From positions 658,501 to 722,500 of the forward strand of contig JADJWV010000002.1 in the NCBI GenBank assembly GCA_016716185.1: a stretch of DNA of 64,000 nt. The letters are read 5' to 3'. Below are positions 1 through 10,900 of this stretch, piece by piece; position 1 is the first letter of the stretch; the number at the start of each line of letters is the position of its first letter. Below the pieces are notes generated by a model, which was not told where the DNA came from, did not search any database, and saw nothing but the letters and a program-made list of their open reading frames with translations. This stretch comes from Saprospiraceae bacterium (lineage in GTDB: Bacteria > Bacteroidota > Bacteroidia > Chitinophagales > Saprospiraceae). The position numbers and the translations under genes were made by a program.

Positions 1-1
1 G

Positions 2-1003
2 GGCAGGATCAGTTTGATGGGAGATCTGGTCAAACTCCAGATGAAGAAGAAGAACTTTGCAGAAGACCGGATCACATTTGAAATTTTGCGCAAAGCCAAT
101 CAAAGAGATATTGAACGGATGGAAGAAGCCAGAGCTGTTGAAAAGTCGGCCCTGGTCAAAGCAAGAGTTATATCAAGGAATTTGAAGCTCGATATGAAAA
201 TCGGCGATGTAGAATTCCAGGCAGATCTGCGCAAAGCAACTTTTTATTATACGGCTGATGGGCGGGTAGATTTTCGCGAACTGGTGAAATTGTATGCGCG
301 TGATTTCAAAACCAAAATTGAAATGTGGCAGATTGGTGCACGCCAGGAATCTGCACGCATTGGGGGCATCGGGTCCTGCGGAAGAGAGTTGTGTTGTTCG
401 ACCTGGTTATCCGATTTTAAATCGGTGAATACCAATGCGGCGCGTTATCAGAACCTTGCCATCAACCAATCCAAGTTAACCGGGCAATGTGGTAGATTAA
501 AATGTTGTCTCAATTACGAATTGGATTTGTATGTCGACGAACTGGATAAATATCCGTCCAACGTCGATGAACTGAAATCCAAAAAAGGAAAGGCGACGTT
601 GATCAAAGTCGATATATTCAGAGGTGTTTTGTATTATGCGTATGAACCGGAATCCGGCAGATCGTTGGTAATGCCTTTGTTGCCGGATTATGTCCGCAAA
701 ATAAAATCCATGAACGACCGCGGTGAATTACCGGATGAGATTATTCCGTCTGAAGAACATATGGAACAGGCAAAACCTCAGGAAAGTGAATTTGTGGATG
801 TGACTGGTGAAATCGAATTACCCGATCATAAGCGAAAAAGAAAGAAGAAGAAAAAATTCAGACCTAAAGGCGATCTCACCCAAAAGGACTCACAAAGTAG
901 CAGAGATCAAAGATCAAATAACCCGGTGCAAAGAAATCAAAGGCCGCAGGATGGGAAAGGTCAGGGAAACAAAGGGCAAGTGCCTCCGAAGAAAAATATT
1001 TAA
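2..1003 (+). CDS. PSP1/RicT-like domain protein (5' end outside window)
   Basis: This is the C-terminal part of a PSP1-domain protein of the RicT (YaaT) family. The frame is open to the window edge, so codons at 2-16 belong to the same protein and the true start lies upstream. The conserved PSP1 core runs to about residue 225 of the visible part. It contains two clusters of the form CGRxxCC, near residues 122-128 and 158-164. In RicT-type proteins such cysteines bind iron-sulfur clusters in a complex that affects RNA processing. The last ~80 residues are a Lys/Arg/Gln-rich, low-complexity basic tail, common in Bacteroidota homologues and possibly RNA-binding. The family call is firm; the cellular role in this organism is inferred. 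lpdA follows 63 bp downstream on the same strand. Confidence 0.85.
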   Translation, partial: GRISLMGDLVKLQMKKKNFAEDRITFEILRKANQRDIERMEEARAVEKSALVKARVISRNLKLDMKIGDVEFQADLRKATFYYTADGRVDFRELVKLYARDFKTKIEMWQIGARQESARIGGIGSCGRELCCSTWLSDFKSVNTNAARYQNLAINQSKLTGQCGRLKCCLNYELDLYVDELDKYPSNVDELKSKKGKATLIKVDIFRGVLYYAYEPESGRSLVMPLLPDYVRKIKSMNDRGELPDEIIPSEEHMEQAKPQESEFVDVTGEIELPDHKRKRKKKKKFRPKGDLTQKDSQSSRDQRSNNPVQRNQRPQDGKGQGNKGQVPPKKNI

Positions 1004-1066
1004 TATATCAGGCCTACCTCTGAACAAAGCAAAGATCTGAGCATTCCCTTAATAAAACAGTTCCAC

Positions 1067-2467
1067 ATGAAAATTGGTGTGATCGGCAGCGGTCCAGGGG
1101 GTTATTTCGCAGCTATTCGTTGTGCTCAATTGGGTTTTGATGTAAGTTTGATTGAACGTTATCCCAGTTTGGGCGGCACCTGCCTGAATGTTGGATGTAT
1201 TCCATCAAAAGCATTACTCGATAGTTCGGAACATTTCCATCAACTCCAAACCGGATTTGATATTCATGGAATTCTGGTGGACGAGGTGCGATTGGATTTC
1301 AACAAGATGATGCAGAGGAAGCAAGAGGTTGTGACTCAAAACACAAAAGGGATCCAGTACCTGATGAAGAAAAATAAAATCAAAGTGATACATGCTTTGG
1401 CTTCATTTGCCGGGAGCAGGGAATTGTTGTTGACGAAAGATGATGGAAGCTCAGAGAAACTATTATTCGACAAATGCATTCTTGCAACAGGCTCGAAGCC
1501 TCATTGTCCGGATTCATTTAATTACAACAAACAAAGGATCATCAGTTCTACTGAAGCCCTCTGCCTGAAGGAAATTCCAAAACGTATGATAGTTGTGGGT
1601 GCAGGCGTTATTGGATTGGAGTTGGGTTCTGTTTATGCGCGATTGGGGACAAAAGTGAAGGTGATCGAATATTTGGATCATATACTGCCGAATATGGATC
1701 GCGATTGCTCGAATGAGTTGATGAAATCCCTTAAGAGATTAAATATAGATTTTCAATTTGGGCGTTCTGTCGCAAAAATCCAACAGATTGGAAACAGCCA
1801 CGTTGAACTTTTTCATGGAGCCAAAGAGGGTAGCGAATCATTGAAAGAGGAAGCCGAATATGTGTTGGTCGCGACCGGAAGAAAGCCTTATACAGAAGGC
1901 CTTTCTTTGAATAAAGCAGAAATCCAAACGGATGAAAAGGGATTTATCAAAACCAACCAAAATTTGCAAACAAGCAATCCCAATGTTTATGCTATTGGCG
2001 ATGTCATTGGTGGAGCAATGCTTGCCCATAAAGCCGAAGAAGAAGGCGTTTATGTAGCAGAGTTATTAGCGGGTCAAAAACCTGAGCTTCATGCTCATCT
2101 CATTCCTCAAGTAGTTTATACATGGCCTGAATTGGCATCTGTTGGATACACCGAAGCGCAGCTTAACGAACGTGGTATTCAATATAAAACCGGAAAATTT
2201 CCATTTAAAGCCTTGGGGCGTGCCCGAGCCAGCAACGATCTGGATGGCCTGGTAAAAGTCATATCAAATGAACAGACTGATGAAATATTAGGCGTACATA
2301 TTTGTGGAGCGCGGGCTGCTGACCTGATCATGGAAGCTGTTGCCCTGATGAATTTTAAAGCCAGTGCAGAAGATATGGCCATGCTATGCCACGCACATCC
2401 CACTTTTTCGGAAGCATTAAAGGAAGCAGCAATGGATGCCAGTGCAAAGCGGGCTATTCATACATAA
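1067..2467 (+). CDS. lpdA: Dihydrolipoyl dehydrogenase (E3)
   Basis: FAD-dependent enzyme that reoxidises dihydrolipoamide with NAD+ in the pyruvate/2-oxoglutarate dehydrogenase or glycine cleavage complexes; cytoplasmic. The 466-aa length is normal. The FAD-binding GSGPGG motif lies at residues 7-12, and the redox disulfide motif GGTCLNVGCIPSK places the cysteines at 39 and 44. An NAD-binding VVGAGVIGLELG motif lies near residue 180, a second FAD motif (YAIGDVIGG) near 308, and the C-terminal HAHPT.SE motif carrying the catalytic His-Glu pair is near residue 443. The gene ends exactly against a MITE-like element (from 2468). A second copy of its last ~76 bp lies at 3846-3921, so this 3' end may have been rebuilt by an insertion. 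The enzyme still looks complete. Confidence 0.96.
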   Translation: MKIGVIGSGPGGYFAAIRCAQLGFDVSLIERYPSLGGTCLNVGCIPSKALLDSSEHFHQLQTGFDIHGILVDEVRLDFNKMMQRKQEVVTQNTKGIQYLMKKNKIKVIHALASFAGSRELLLTKDDGSSEKLLFDKCILATGSKPHCPDSFNYNKQRIISSTEALCLKEIPKRMIVVGAGVIGLELGSVYARLGTKVKVIEYLDHILPNMDRDCSNELMKSLKRLNIDFQFGRSVAKIQQIGNSHVELFHGAKEGSESLKEEAEYVLVATGRKPYTEGLSLNKAEIQTDEKGFIKTNQNLQTSNPNVYAIGDVIGGAMLAHKAEEEGVYVAELLAGQKPELHAHLIPQVVYTWPELASVGYTEAQLNERGIQYKTGKFPFKALGRARASNDLDGLVKVISNEQTDEILGVHICGARAADLIMEAVALMNFKASAEDMAMLCHAHPTFSEALKEAAMDASAKRAIHT

Positions 2468-2600
2468 GGGCACTTCCAAAAATCCCTGATACTTCGTTGT
2501 GTAAATTTTTTAAACTCCTCTCCCGCCTTGCGGGATACGCAGTAAACTCTGAGCTTAAAAAATTCACACGCCTCGTCTGAGAGGTTTTTTAGAAGTCCCC
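2468..2600. mobile_element. MITE-like element, copy 1
   Basis: A 133-bp non-coding element with imperfect terminal inverted repeats. The left end GGGCACTTCCAAAAAT matches the complement of the right end at about 13 of 16 positions. It is flanked by the direct repeat ATAA (2464-2467 and 2601-2604), which could be a target-site duplication; the left copy includes the lpdA stop codon. A second copy, about 88% identical by eye, lies at 54207-54340. Both copies keep an internal CCGC/GCGG hairpin and a CCTC..GAGG motif. No ORF is present, so any movement would need a transposase elsewhere. The MITE interpretation is inferred from structure; the transposase family is unknown. Confidence 0.6.
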
Positions 2601-2612
2601 ATAATTATAAAT

Positions 2613-3239
2613 TTATTGGAGATAATTTCTCACGGCTTCCGAAATAGATTTCTTTACTTGCTCCCAACTTATATTTTTCATAAGGAGAGGTTCAGGAGTC
2701 GTCTCTGCATCTTCAAAGTAAGTAAGTGCCATGGGTAAACTGATTAAAAGTCGTTGGCCTGGGAATTTTTGTTTATGGAAATTAAATAACTCCGTTAGGG
2801 AATAGTGACCCATCAACTCATAAAGATCCCAGAAATCTTTTTTTGTTCCTCTGCCAAGAATGGCTTGAATTTTCATGGCTGCGATGTCCTCCAGACTATA
2901 AAATCGGATTGAATTAGTGATGTAAATTGGACGTATTAAAGGATGATTGTATTTTACGATATCAATTTTAACAGCGTCTATAAAAGCAAATATCCCAATG
3001 TGGGTTAAATCTTCTCTATAAACAAATCGATGTCCAAATTTATTTTGTAAGGAAACAAGGATAGTGTCCGCTTGATATTCTCCAAAAGAAAATAGATCTA
3101 AATCAATAGACTTGCGATGACCATAATGCAATGCAAGGGCAGTTCCACCAGTCAAAGCGAATGCATCCAGCTCATGCAATGACATGAGTTGATTTAGTAA
3201 GGAAAAAGTTCCGGGTTCGAGGACCTCAGTGTGTAACAT
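2613..3239 (-). CDS. AbiEii/AbiGii-type nucleotidyltransferase toxin
   Basis: A 208-aa protein of the nucleotidyltransferase AbiEii/AbiGii toxin family (type IV toxin-antitoxin systems, originally found as phage abortive-infection genes). The fold signature is clear near residues 28-52: LTGGTALALHYGH, then R/K-S-x-D-L-D-L-F, which supplies the GG/S-type loop and the two metal-binding aspartates. A helical second half follows, including the motif DIAAMKIQAILGRGTKKDFWDLYEL typical of the family (residues about 130-155). Characterised relatives modify tRNA or other cellular targets with NTP and stop growth; the target here is not known. It overlaps the upstream small gene by 46 bp in another frame, the usual antitoxin-toxin arrangement. 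It lies inside a segment bracketed by lpdA 3'-end copies, suggesting acquisition by transfer. Confidence 0.85.
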   Translation of the reverse strand: MLHTEVLEPGTFSLLNQLMSLHELDAFALTGGTALALHYGHRKSIDLDLFSFGEYQADTILVSLQNKFGHRFVYREDLTHIGIFAFIDAVKIDIVKYNHPLIRPIYITNSIRFYSLEDIAAMKIQAILGRGTKKDFWDLYELMGHYSLTELFNFHKQKFPGQRLLISLPMALTYFEDAETTPEPLLMKNISWEQVKKSISEAVRNYLQ

Positions 3240-3499
3240 CTGAAATCTGTTATGGGCTTATTAATAACGGCACTTGCAAGATACAATGATTTGAGAGGCA
3301 GGTATTTTAAATTTAATAAGACCTCTGATATTTTTTCATCTCCATAATAGCGTCTGCAATTTTTGATGTCCTCCACATCGCCATGCGAAAACACCCTTTC
3401 TATAATGAATGGAGCATACTTTTCAAAGTCAAGATGAACGTAATCGACATCCCAAAATATCCGGGGATGATGGAATGGTTTTTCAAATTGCCGGTCCAA
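3194..3499 (-). CDS. Presumed antitoxin partner of AbiEii-like toxin (DUF6922-like)
   Basis: A 101-aa protein encoded just upstream of, and overlapping by 46 bp, the AbiEii-like toxin gene. The N-terminal half contains FWDVD followed by F-I-I-E-R-V-F-x-x-G-D-V-x-D and an RRYYG motif. This pattern resembles the DUF6922 family that often accompanies AbiEii-type toxins; I am moderately sure of the family. The only reasonable start in this frame is a TTG; no ATG occurs between it and the upstream in-frame stop. The antitoxin role is inferred from position and overlap. It has no obvious helix-turn-helix, so autoregulation cannot be argued from sequence. Confidence 0.65.
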   Translation of the reverse strand: MDRQFEKPFHHPRIFWDVDYVHLDFEKYAPFIIERVFSHGDVEDIKNCRRYYGDEKISEVLLNLKYLPLKSLYLASAVINKPITDFRCYTLRSSNPELFPY

Positions 3500-4987
3500 T
3501 CTGATCTTGTATTTTTTATAAAGGTATAAACTCTTTGGGTAATGAACAAATAAATAACAATATGGAATTTCTATGGAGAATTTTCATGATGATAATTGGT
3601 GGAAGCGGTTTATCGGAGATATTCTTGAATGTACAAAGGAAATAAATTCAGGCTATCCTTTTATGGATAATATATACAATCAGCTTTGTTTAATTATTCA
3701 TTAAATGGGAGTATAAGATTTGTTTGAATGAATTTTTAAATTGGAATTTGAACAGCAAATAAATGTTTGGAAGAGAAGTCAAATATAAGTTTTATTCGTT
3801 TTACAATCCAGTTGTGGCATTCACACCAAAGACATGGCCATAATTTGCCACGCACATCCCACTTTTTCGGAAGCATTAAAGGAAGCAGCATTGGATGCCA
3901 GTGCAAAGCGGGCTATTCATATTGAATACTCCATGCGTTGATGGGGCATTCATTTGAAATTTTAAGCTATTAACTTAAGGTATGAGTAGGGTTTCATTTT
4001 GCGATTGATGAAATTTGGTGTGCTAATGATCACTACCCAAAAGGTGATTTATCATAATTCTATTTTTTGAATATATGATCAGTTCATATATAGCTCCGCT
4101 AAAGAATTGGAATTACAATTCTCAAGTTCCTGTCATAAGTAGATATTTATTTGGAGTATCTAAAGGCGTAGAATAAATTTTAAGATTTCAATTAAGTTTG
4201 CTGCTATTCCAGGTCTGGAAATTTTATTACAACCAATTCATCAAACTTCTTGGGATCTACACCATCTGAACTTTAGTTCGGATTCAGGATTACACTTGAT
4301 TGTTGATGATTGGTATGGAATAAAGATGACTGTGATTTGGGAATCGAGGTCTACAATGAAAACTATACGCATTCCGAAAAGGATTCAGGGAGGTATGCTC
4401 ACATACCTGATACGCTATGTGCAGTGTGTGTATTGCACGGTCAGTGGTCTTTACCAGCAATCGCATATACTTGAATGGCCAGATTACTCGAATTTGGACC
4501 GACACGTAGTAAACCTCCGGCTTTTATTCTTAAAATTTACAAAACATAATGATTTCGGGAGAACTAGAAATCGAGAAGGGTTTTCAGCAAATTGGATGGC
4601 TGTACGCTATCCTCATAGTAAAACCTGGGTTGTCTCCAAAATGTATGAAGATCATCCATTTACATATAAAATAATTATGATTTAAATATGATTAAATTAT
4701 GTAATATAAAAATATATAAAATAAATAAATATATAAATTGCTTATAAATATTTATATATAAATGAATATAAAAAATTATATGTTTTATATTATAAAAAAT
4801 AATAATATGTAATTATGTTTGCACGGGTTTGTGAAATTCGATGAAAAGTACCATGTGGAGATGATATGGTCGGTTGTTTTTGGTACAATATTTGATTTCA
4901 TAATTCCGCGAATTGAATCCGTTGGGGAAAAGTACAAAGAGGAGATGAGTAACGGATTCCAATAGACTGAACTGAAAAGTCTCTTAT
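3500..4987. other. Gene-poor region with lpdA 3' remnant and AT-rich block
   Basis: About 1.5 kb between the antitoxin gene and the giant surface-protein gene. It holds the lpdA 3'-end copy (about 3825-3942). From about 4680 to 4815 it is almost pure A/T, with TATATAAA-like runs. A related pair of ~22-bp sequences (GAAAAGTAC followed by GGAGATGA) occurs near 4841 and 4925. The open frames here (for example 4296-4685) have no recognisable family and unconvincing composition. No promoter could be assigned with confidence. Confidence 0.5.
3825..3942 (+). pseudogene. lpdA 3'-end remnant (duplicate)
   Basis: A fragment reading IHTKDMAIICHAHPTFSEAL and on to a stop at about 3942, corresponding to the last ~35 codons of lpdA. 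Positions 3846-3921 match lpdA 2387-2462 with one mismatch in 76 bp. Upstream of that, the match continues at protein level (KDMAII versus EDMAML) but with several base changes. After the matching part the fragment ends with six extra codons (IEYSMR) absent from lpdA. No start or FAD domain is present. It is either the original lpdA 3' end displaced by an insertion or a remnant of a second lpd copy. Confidence 0.75.
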
Positions 4988-7900
4988 ATGAAAACTACAA
5001 CAACGCATTTTTTGCGTCTGGGCATTGTATTGTTCCTCCTTTCCTTTGTGATTTCGGGGAGCCTTACCGCAAGCCTATCCGATTTTACCCATCCATTCAA
5101 CAGTAAATTTTTTGATGCAGGATTGTTCACTGCTTTTTTTGCAGGTGTGCTCTTGCTTTTTAGTCTGCTGTATTTCCTTACAGGACTTTTCAATTTATTT
5201 AAATACATAGAAGCGTTTCTTGTTAAACGCTTTTTCAAAACATCAGATACACCTCTGTCCCATGTCGAGGTGCCGGCTGTTCCAATCCATTTTAATTCAA
5301 ACATTAACTCCTATATTCAAATGAAAAAGTTTACTATTGTATTTATTGGTTTTGCTCTTTTTGGATTTATTGCGCAATCCTCATTGCAGGCGCAAGTATT
5401 GGCTGAGAATCCTATGGAGACTAAAGTGAAGGAAACGCTGAAGAAAAATGCTGAGGTTCTTCGTTTTGTCGAAAACAAAGGTCAATACGATAATCCGAAT
5501 GCTTTGTTTTACCTGAATGGAAAACAAGGAACTGTGATCATTGAAAAAAATCGTTTGCGTTTTATTGCAAAAGAGAAAGCAGTGATCAAAGCCGGAGAAA
5601 AACTTGGAGATCAAATTGTTAAGGAGGATGAGAGTATAGACATCGGACAACATAGCTTTAGTATGTACTTTGACGAGGGGAGTTTATCACCCGGAGTTGA
5701 GTTGGGTAACCAGTTCAGTACAAAATATAACTATATCATAGGAAATGACGAGAAAAAGTGGGCTACGGGAGTTAGGGCTGCAAAAGACATTACATTAAAA
5801 GATGTCTATCCAGGAATTGACCTCCGATTGTATAGTGCAGAAGATGGAAGTCTCGAGTTTGACTGGATCATGGATCCCGGTGCATCTTTTGAAAATATTA
5901 AACTTCGATTTACAGGACAAAATGCATTGAATGTCGATGGAGATGGCAACCTGAATGTGGGTTTGAAATTTACGGATGTAAAATTTCACATCCCGGAATG
6001 CTATCAGGTCACTCCGGAAGGAAAGAAACTGGTAGATTTTTCTTTTAGAAAGCAATCCGGCAACGTGATTGGATTCCATACAAAATCTGAACTGAATCCC
6101 GCCTATCCAACTGTTATAGACCCCGTTTTATCCTGGGGTACTTTTATTGATGGCAACGATCCTGATTTTGATCAGTATTTATTTGCCATTCAGGTCGATC
6201 CTACAGATGGTATGGTTTATTGCGGAGGAGCTACCAACAGAAATATACCAACCAGTTCACCACCATATGATGCAGATGGGTATTTAAATTCAATAAGCGG
6301 ATTTGGAACAGGTGCAACTCCCAGGGTAGCCGTGGTTTACCGGGTTAACAGTACGGGTTCTGATCTCGTGGATCTTACGATGTATGGTCCGAGTTCGGTG
6401 TCTGGATCAGAGACTGTTGTTGCTTATGGTTTAAGTTTGTCGAACAATAGAGTATTCATAGGAGGAAGAACAACTGTTAGTGGATTGCCTATGACCGTCA
6501 ATGCTTTTGACAATACAGAAGACGCTAATGACGGATTTGTTGCCGTATTTACTAAAAACCTCAGTACGCTGGTTTATGCTACCTACTTAGGAGGAACGGG
6601 TAGTGAAGATTTAGGTGTGACCTCCATACGTGCTATTGATGACAATACATTTGTTTGCGGATTGACTGCAGAAGCTGCATTACCAGGTTCTTATATTTCG
6701 GGAGGAGCTGCTCAAACTACATTTGGAGGTGGCAGTGATATGTATATTGCAAAATTCTCAAGCTTAAATACTTTGAGTTTTGGTACTTATGTCGGGGGCT
6801 CAGGAACTGAAGTGATCAATGACATTGAATTGTTTGCTGATGGAAGGATAGCATTTGGGGGTAGAGGTACCGGCTCTTTGACTGAGGTCAATAGTGCGGC
6901 TTCGAGATCAACGGGTTCGGATTTCGATGGTATTATTGGGGTACTTACAAGTACAGGTTCGGCATTTAATTATTTGGATGAAGTAGGAGGTGCCGGAGAT
7001 GATCAGATTAACGATTGTGAGTTGAATACCAGTACCATTTTCTGGACTGGATCTTCTGATGATGGATTTCCAACTTCAGCAGGTGCTTATGATGTTTCTC
7101 ATAATGGCGGCTTGGATGTCATTGTTGGAGCAGTTAGCGATGTTGGCGGAAGCGGTAGCTGGAAAGCAACATTTTTTGGAGGTAGTGGCGATGATTTGGG
7201 AAGTGGTATCCAAAAGGTTACACAAACTAAGTGCGATGGAACTGAAGAATCCTTCTTATTGGTTTTCGGAACATGTGAGTCTGGAATTCCAACCGTTAAT
7301 ATCAATGGCGATCCGTTTTACGATGCCACAAACAATGGTGGTCTGGATATGTATTTTGCAACTTTTAGCTCAAACATGACCACATTGCAATTTGCAACCA
7401 ATATTGGAGGTCAATACAATGACTATCTGGGAGATACCGGTGCTCCAAGAGGTGGTAACCATTTATGGGTAAAAGGTGCAAATATCTATGTAGGAACAAC
7501 CACACACAGTGCAAGCCATACACCGGCTGTTGTTGGGGGCACAGGTTTTGATCAAGTCAAAACCAACCATTCCAATCCTAGTTCCGACGACACCCATTTG
7601 CTGTTTGGCGTTACGTTTACATCATTATTTGAAACGGATTATTCAGATGCTCCTTCTTCTTATGGTACACCTTCGCATATCCTGGATTGTGCACATATCA
7701 GCATTGGTACTTTGGATCAGGAAGCTGCAGCAACCCCCGGAGTCAATGCAAATGGCGATGACAATTCCGGAATTGATGATGAAGATGGAATTTCAGTTTT
7801 TCCGGTTTATCAATCAGGTGGGCCTCAGAACATCAGTGTTACAGTAGATAACATAAATAATACAACGGGGCTCCTTGCAACTTTATATGGTTGGATCGAC

Positions 7901-10900
7901 TTCAACAACGATGGCAATTTTGACAACAATGAAATTGCAACTACATCAGTCGCCAACGGATTTACAGGTTCAAAAACTTTAACCTGGTCGGGAATTACTG
8001 TAAGTGGAAACCCTTCCAATCAATATCTAAGAATAAGATTAACGACTGATGCATTGTCGGATGACAACACGACAGGTGGTTTGGATGAAAGATCAACTGA
8101 AAGTGCTGAAAATGGCGAAGTTGAAGATTACTACATTTGTGTCAAACCTAAAGCTGGTGCAGATAAAGATGTCGATTGTGTAGCAAATTTTCCTGGGGGT
8201 TCTGCTACCATGGCAGCAAGCGGAACAGGCACATGGAGTGCTGCAGCCGGAAACCCGGGTACTGCCACAATAACGAACAGTAGTTCGGCCACTACAACAA
8301 TAACTAATTTTAGTGCTGCTGGCACCTATGCGTTTGTTTGGACAAATGCCACAGCTTGTGCAAAAGATACTGCTTTGGTGACTGTGACTGCAAAACCAAA
8401 TGCAGGTGGAAATCAAAGTGTAAATTGCGTTGCAGCATTCCCGGGTGGATCTGCAACCATGGGCGCTACAGGGGTTGGTACATGGAGTGCTGCTGCTGGA
8501 AATCCCGGTACGGCAACCATTACTTCACCAAATTCTCCAAGTACAACCATTACTGACTTTACCACTTCCGGTAGTTATTCATTTATTTGGACGAATAACA
8601 GCAACTGTGCCGACACAGCTACTATTGTCGTGACCGCTAAACCTCAAGCCGGAGGTGATAAGAATGTAAGCTGTGTGGTTTCATTCCCGGGTGGATCTAC
8701 AAGTATGAGTGCGACCGGTTCAGGAACTTGGACCGCACATCCATCCAATCAAAGTTCGACTATAGTCACTGCTTCTTCCCCGACGACTACAATCAATAAT
8801 TTTGCGGGAGAAGGTACGTATTTATATATATGGACCGTAGGCAGTTGTACCGATACAGCCGCAGTGGTCGTTTCCAAAGGCCCTGTAGGATCTGCATCTC
8901 CGCAATCAATTTGCAGCGGAACAACAACAAGTGTTAGTTTGAATTCAACTGTTCCCGGTACAACATTCACATGGACAGCGGCACAACAGTCAGGTGCCAC
9001 CATCACAGGGTTCAGCAATTGTAATTCATCTTGTGGAACAACGATTTCCCAAACTCTAACCAATACTACAAATAACGCTTCAGGCGTAGTCAGATATACA
9101 GTAACTCCAACCGCACCGAACGGTTGTGTGGGCAACACCTTTACAGTGGATGTCACAGTACATCCAATACCTGTGGGTTCAGGCTCAAATCAATCAATTT
9201 GCAGCGGCGGAACAACAAGTGTTAGTTTAAGCTCGTCCGTGTCGGGTTCATTTACCTGGACTGCTGCTCAGTTTTCGGGTTCTACGATTACAGGATTCTC
9301 GAATTGTGCTGCAGCTTGTGGTTCTACCATTTCACAAATCCTCACAAATACCAGCAATTCTACTCCTGGTGTTGTCAGATATACCATTACACCAACTTCA
9401 ACGAATGGTTGTGCAGGCACGCCATTTAATGTTGATGTTACAGTGAATCCAAAACCTGTGGGTTCTGCTTCTCCTCAAACCATTTGCAGCGGAGCAACAA
9501 CATCTGTTAGTTTAAATTCTACAGCTGCCGGAACAACGTTCACATGGACAGCTGCGCAACAATCCGGTGCAACCATTACAGGATTCAGTAATTGTGCGGG
9601 CGCTTGCGGTACCAGCATTTCACAAACTTTAACAAACACCACAAATAATAATGCTGGTGTTGTAAGATATACAGTCATTCCAACTTCATCCAACGGATGT
9701 GTAGGTTTGGCATTTACAGTCGATGTCACTGTTAACCCAAAGCCAGGGGTTTCTGTAACGACTACTCCGGCATGTATTGGGTTTAGCAACGGAACGGCAA
9801 CTGCCGTAGTTGTGGGAGGCTCGGGTCCTTTTTCATACGATTGGAGTAATGGTGGCAATTCTGCAACCATTACCAGTCTTTCAAGTGGCAGCTATACAGT
9901 TACTGTGGAAGATAACAACAATTGTTCAAATACGGCAAGTGGTACTGTCCAGGAACAAGGTATCAGTGCCATGACCGCAATTCCAGGAGCATGTAATCCT
10001 GCAACAAACACATACAGTGTTACAGGATCATTGACTTTACTCAATCCTCCAGGATCGGGTACTTTAACAGTGAGCATTGGAGCTAACCAACAGGTATTCA
10101 ATGCACCTTTCTCATCACCTACGAATTACGTGATCAATGGCTTGACCGCCGATGGTGCCGTACATACCGTCAATGCTGTTTTCAGCGGCGGTTCACAATG
10201 TTCAAAAAGTACAAATTATACGGCTCCGGCAAATTGTCAGCCGATCATTACTCATTCAAAAAGTTTTGTATCTGCAACACAAACAGGTGCACATAGTTTT
10301 TCAGTAGTCTATACCATTTCTGTAAGCAATAGTGGTGGAAATGGACAGTACGACTTAAAAGATGTTCCGGCATTTGACGACGATATATCTATTACCAGTG
10401 CATCGTTCACGACCAACGCTCCTGGAAATCCCGGAGGAGCACTCGCAGGCAGCGGTCCATGGACACTGGCAAATGACCAGGCTATTTTAACAGGGGCAAC
10501 ACATACCTATACCTTAACAGTAAATGTAAGTATTGATCTCTCAGCAGCCAGCGGGGGTAACAACGTATATACCAAATGTGGAGTAGCAACACCGGGAAAT
10601 CCGGCTCCTGGCGAAGGATTATACAACGAATCCAGATTGGATACCAATAATGACGGCAATCCTGAAGAGTCCAAAGAAGCTTGTGGTGATATTCCTTATC
10701 TGGATATGACTAAAGCGGTTGCTTCAATCAGTCCATTAGGCGGCCATATGTATAATGTAAATTATACAATTACCGTGAAGAATCTTGGTGGAGTAGATGG
10801 TCATTATGACCTCACAGATGCCCCAGGTTTTGATAGTGATATTTCCATAGGGAATGCGTCTTATACATCAACTGCACCCGGAAATGCGGGAGGTGCTTTG

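Noticed and set aside
2386..2580. 64-aa ORF running from lpdA into the MITE element
   Set aside because: Out-of-frame artefact of lpdA and the element; no start context.
4296..4685. 129-aa open frame in the gene-poor region
   Set aside because: No recognisable motif, unusual residue mix, overlapping ORF on the other strand, and the end runs into AT-rich noise; likely chance.
4984..5304. 106-aa minus-strand frame over the start of the giant gene
   Set aside because: Antisense to a membrane-like coding stretch; lysine/arginine-rich product has no family resemblance.
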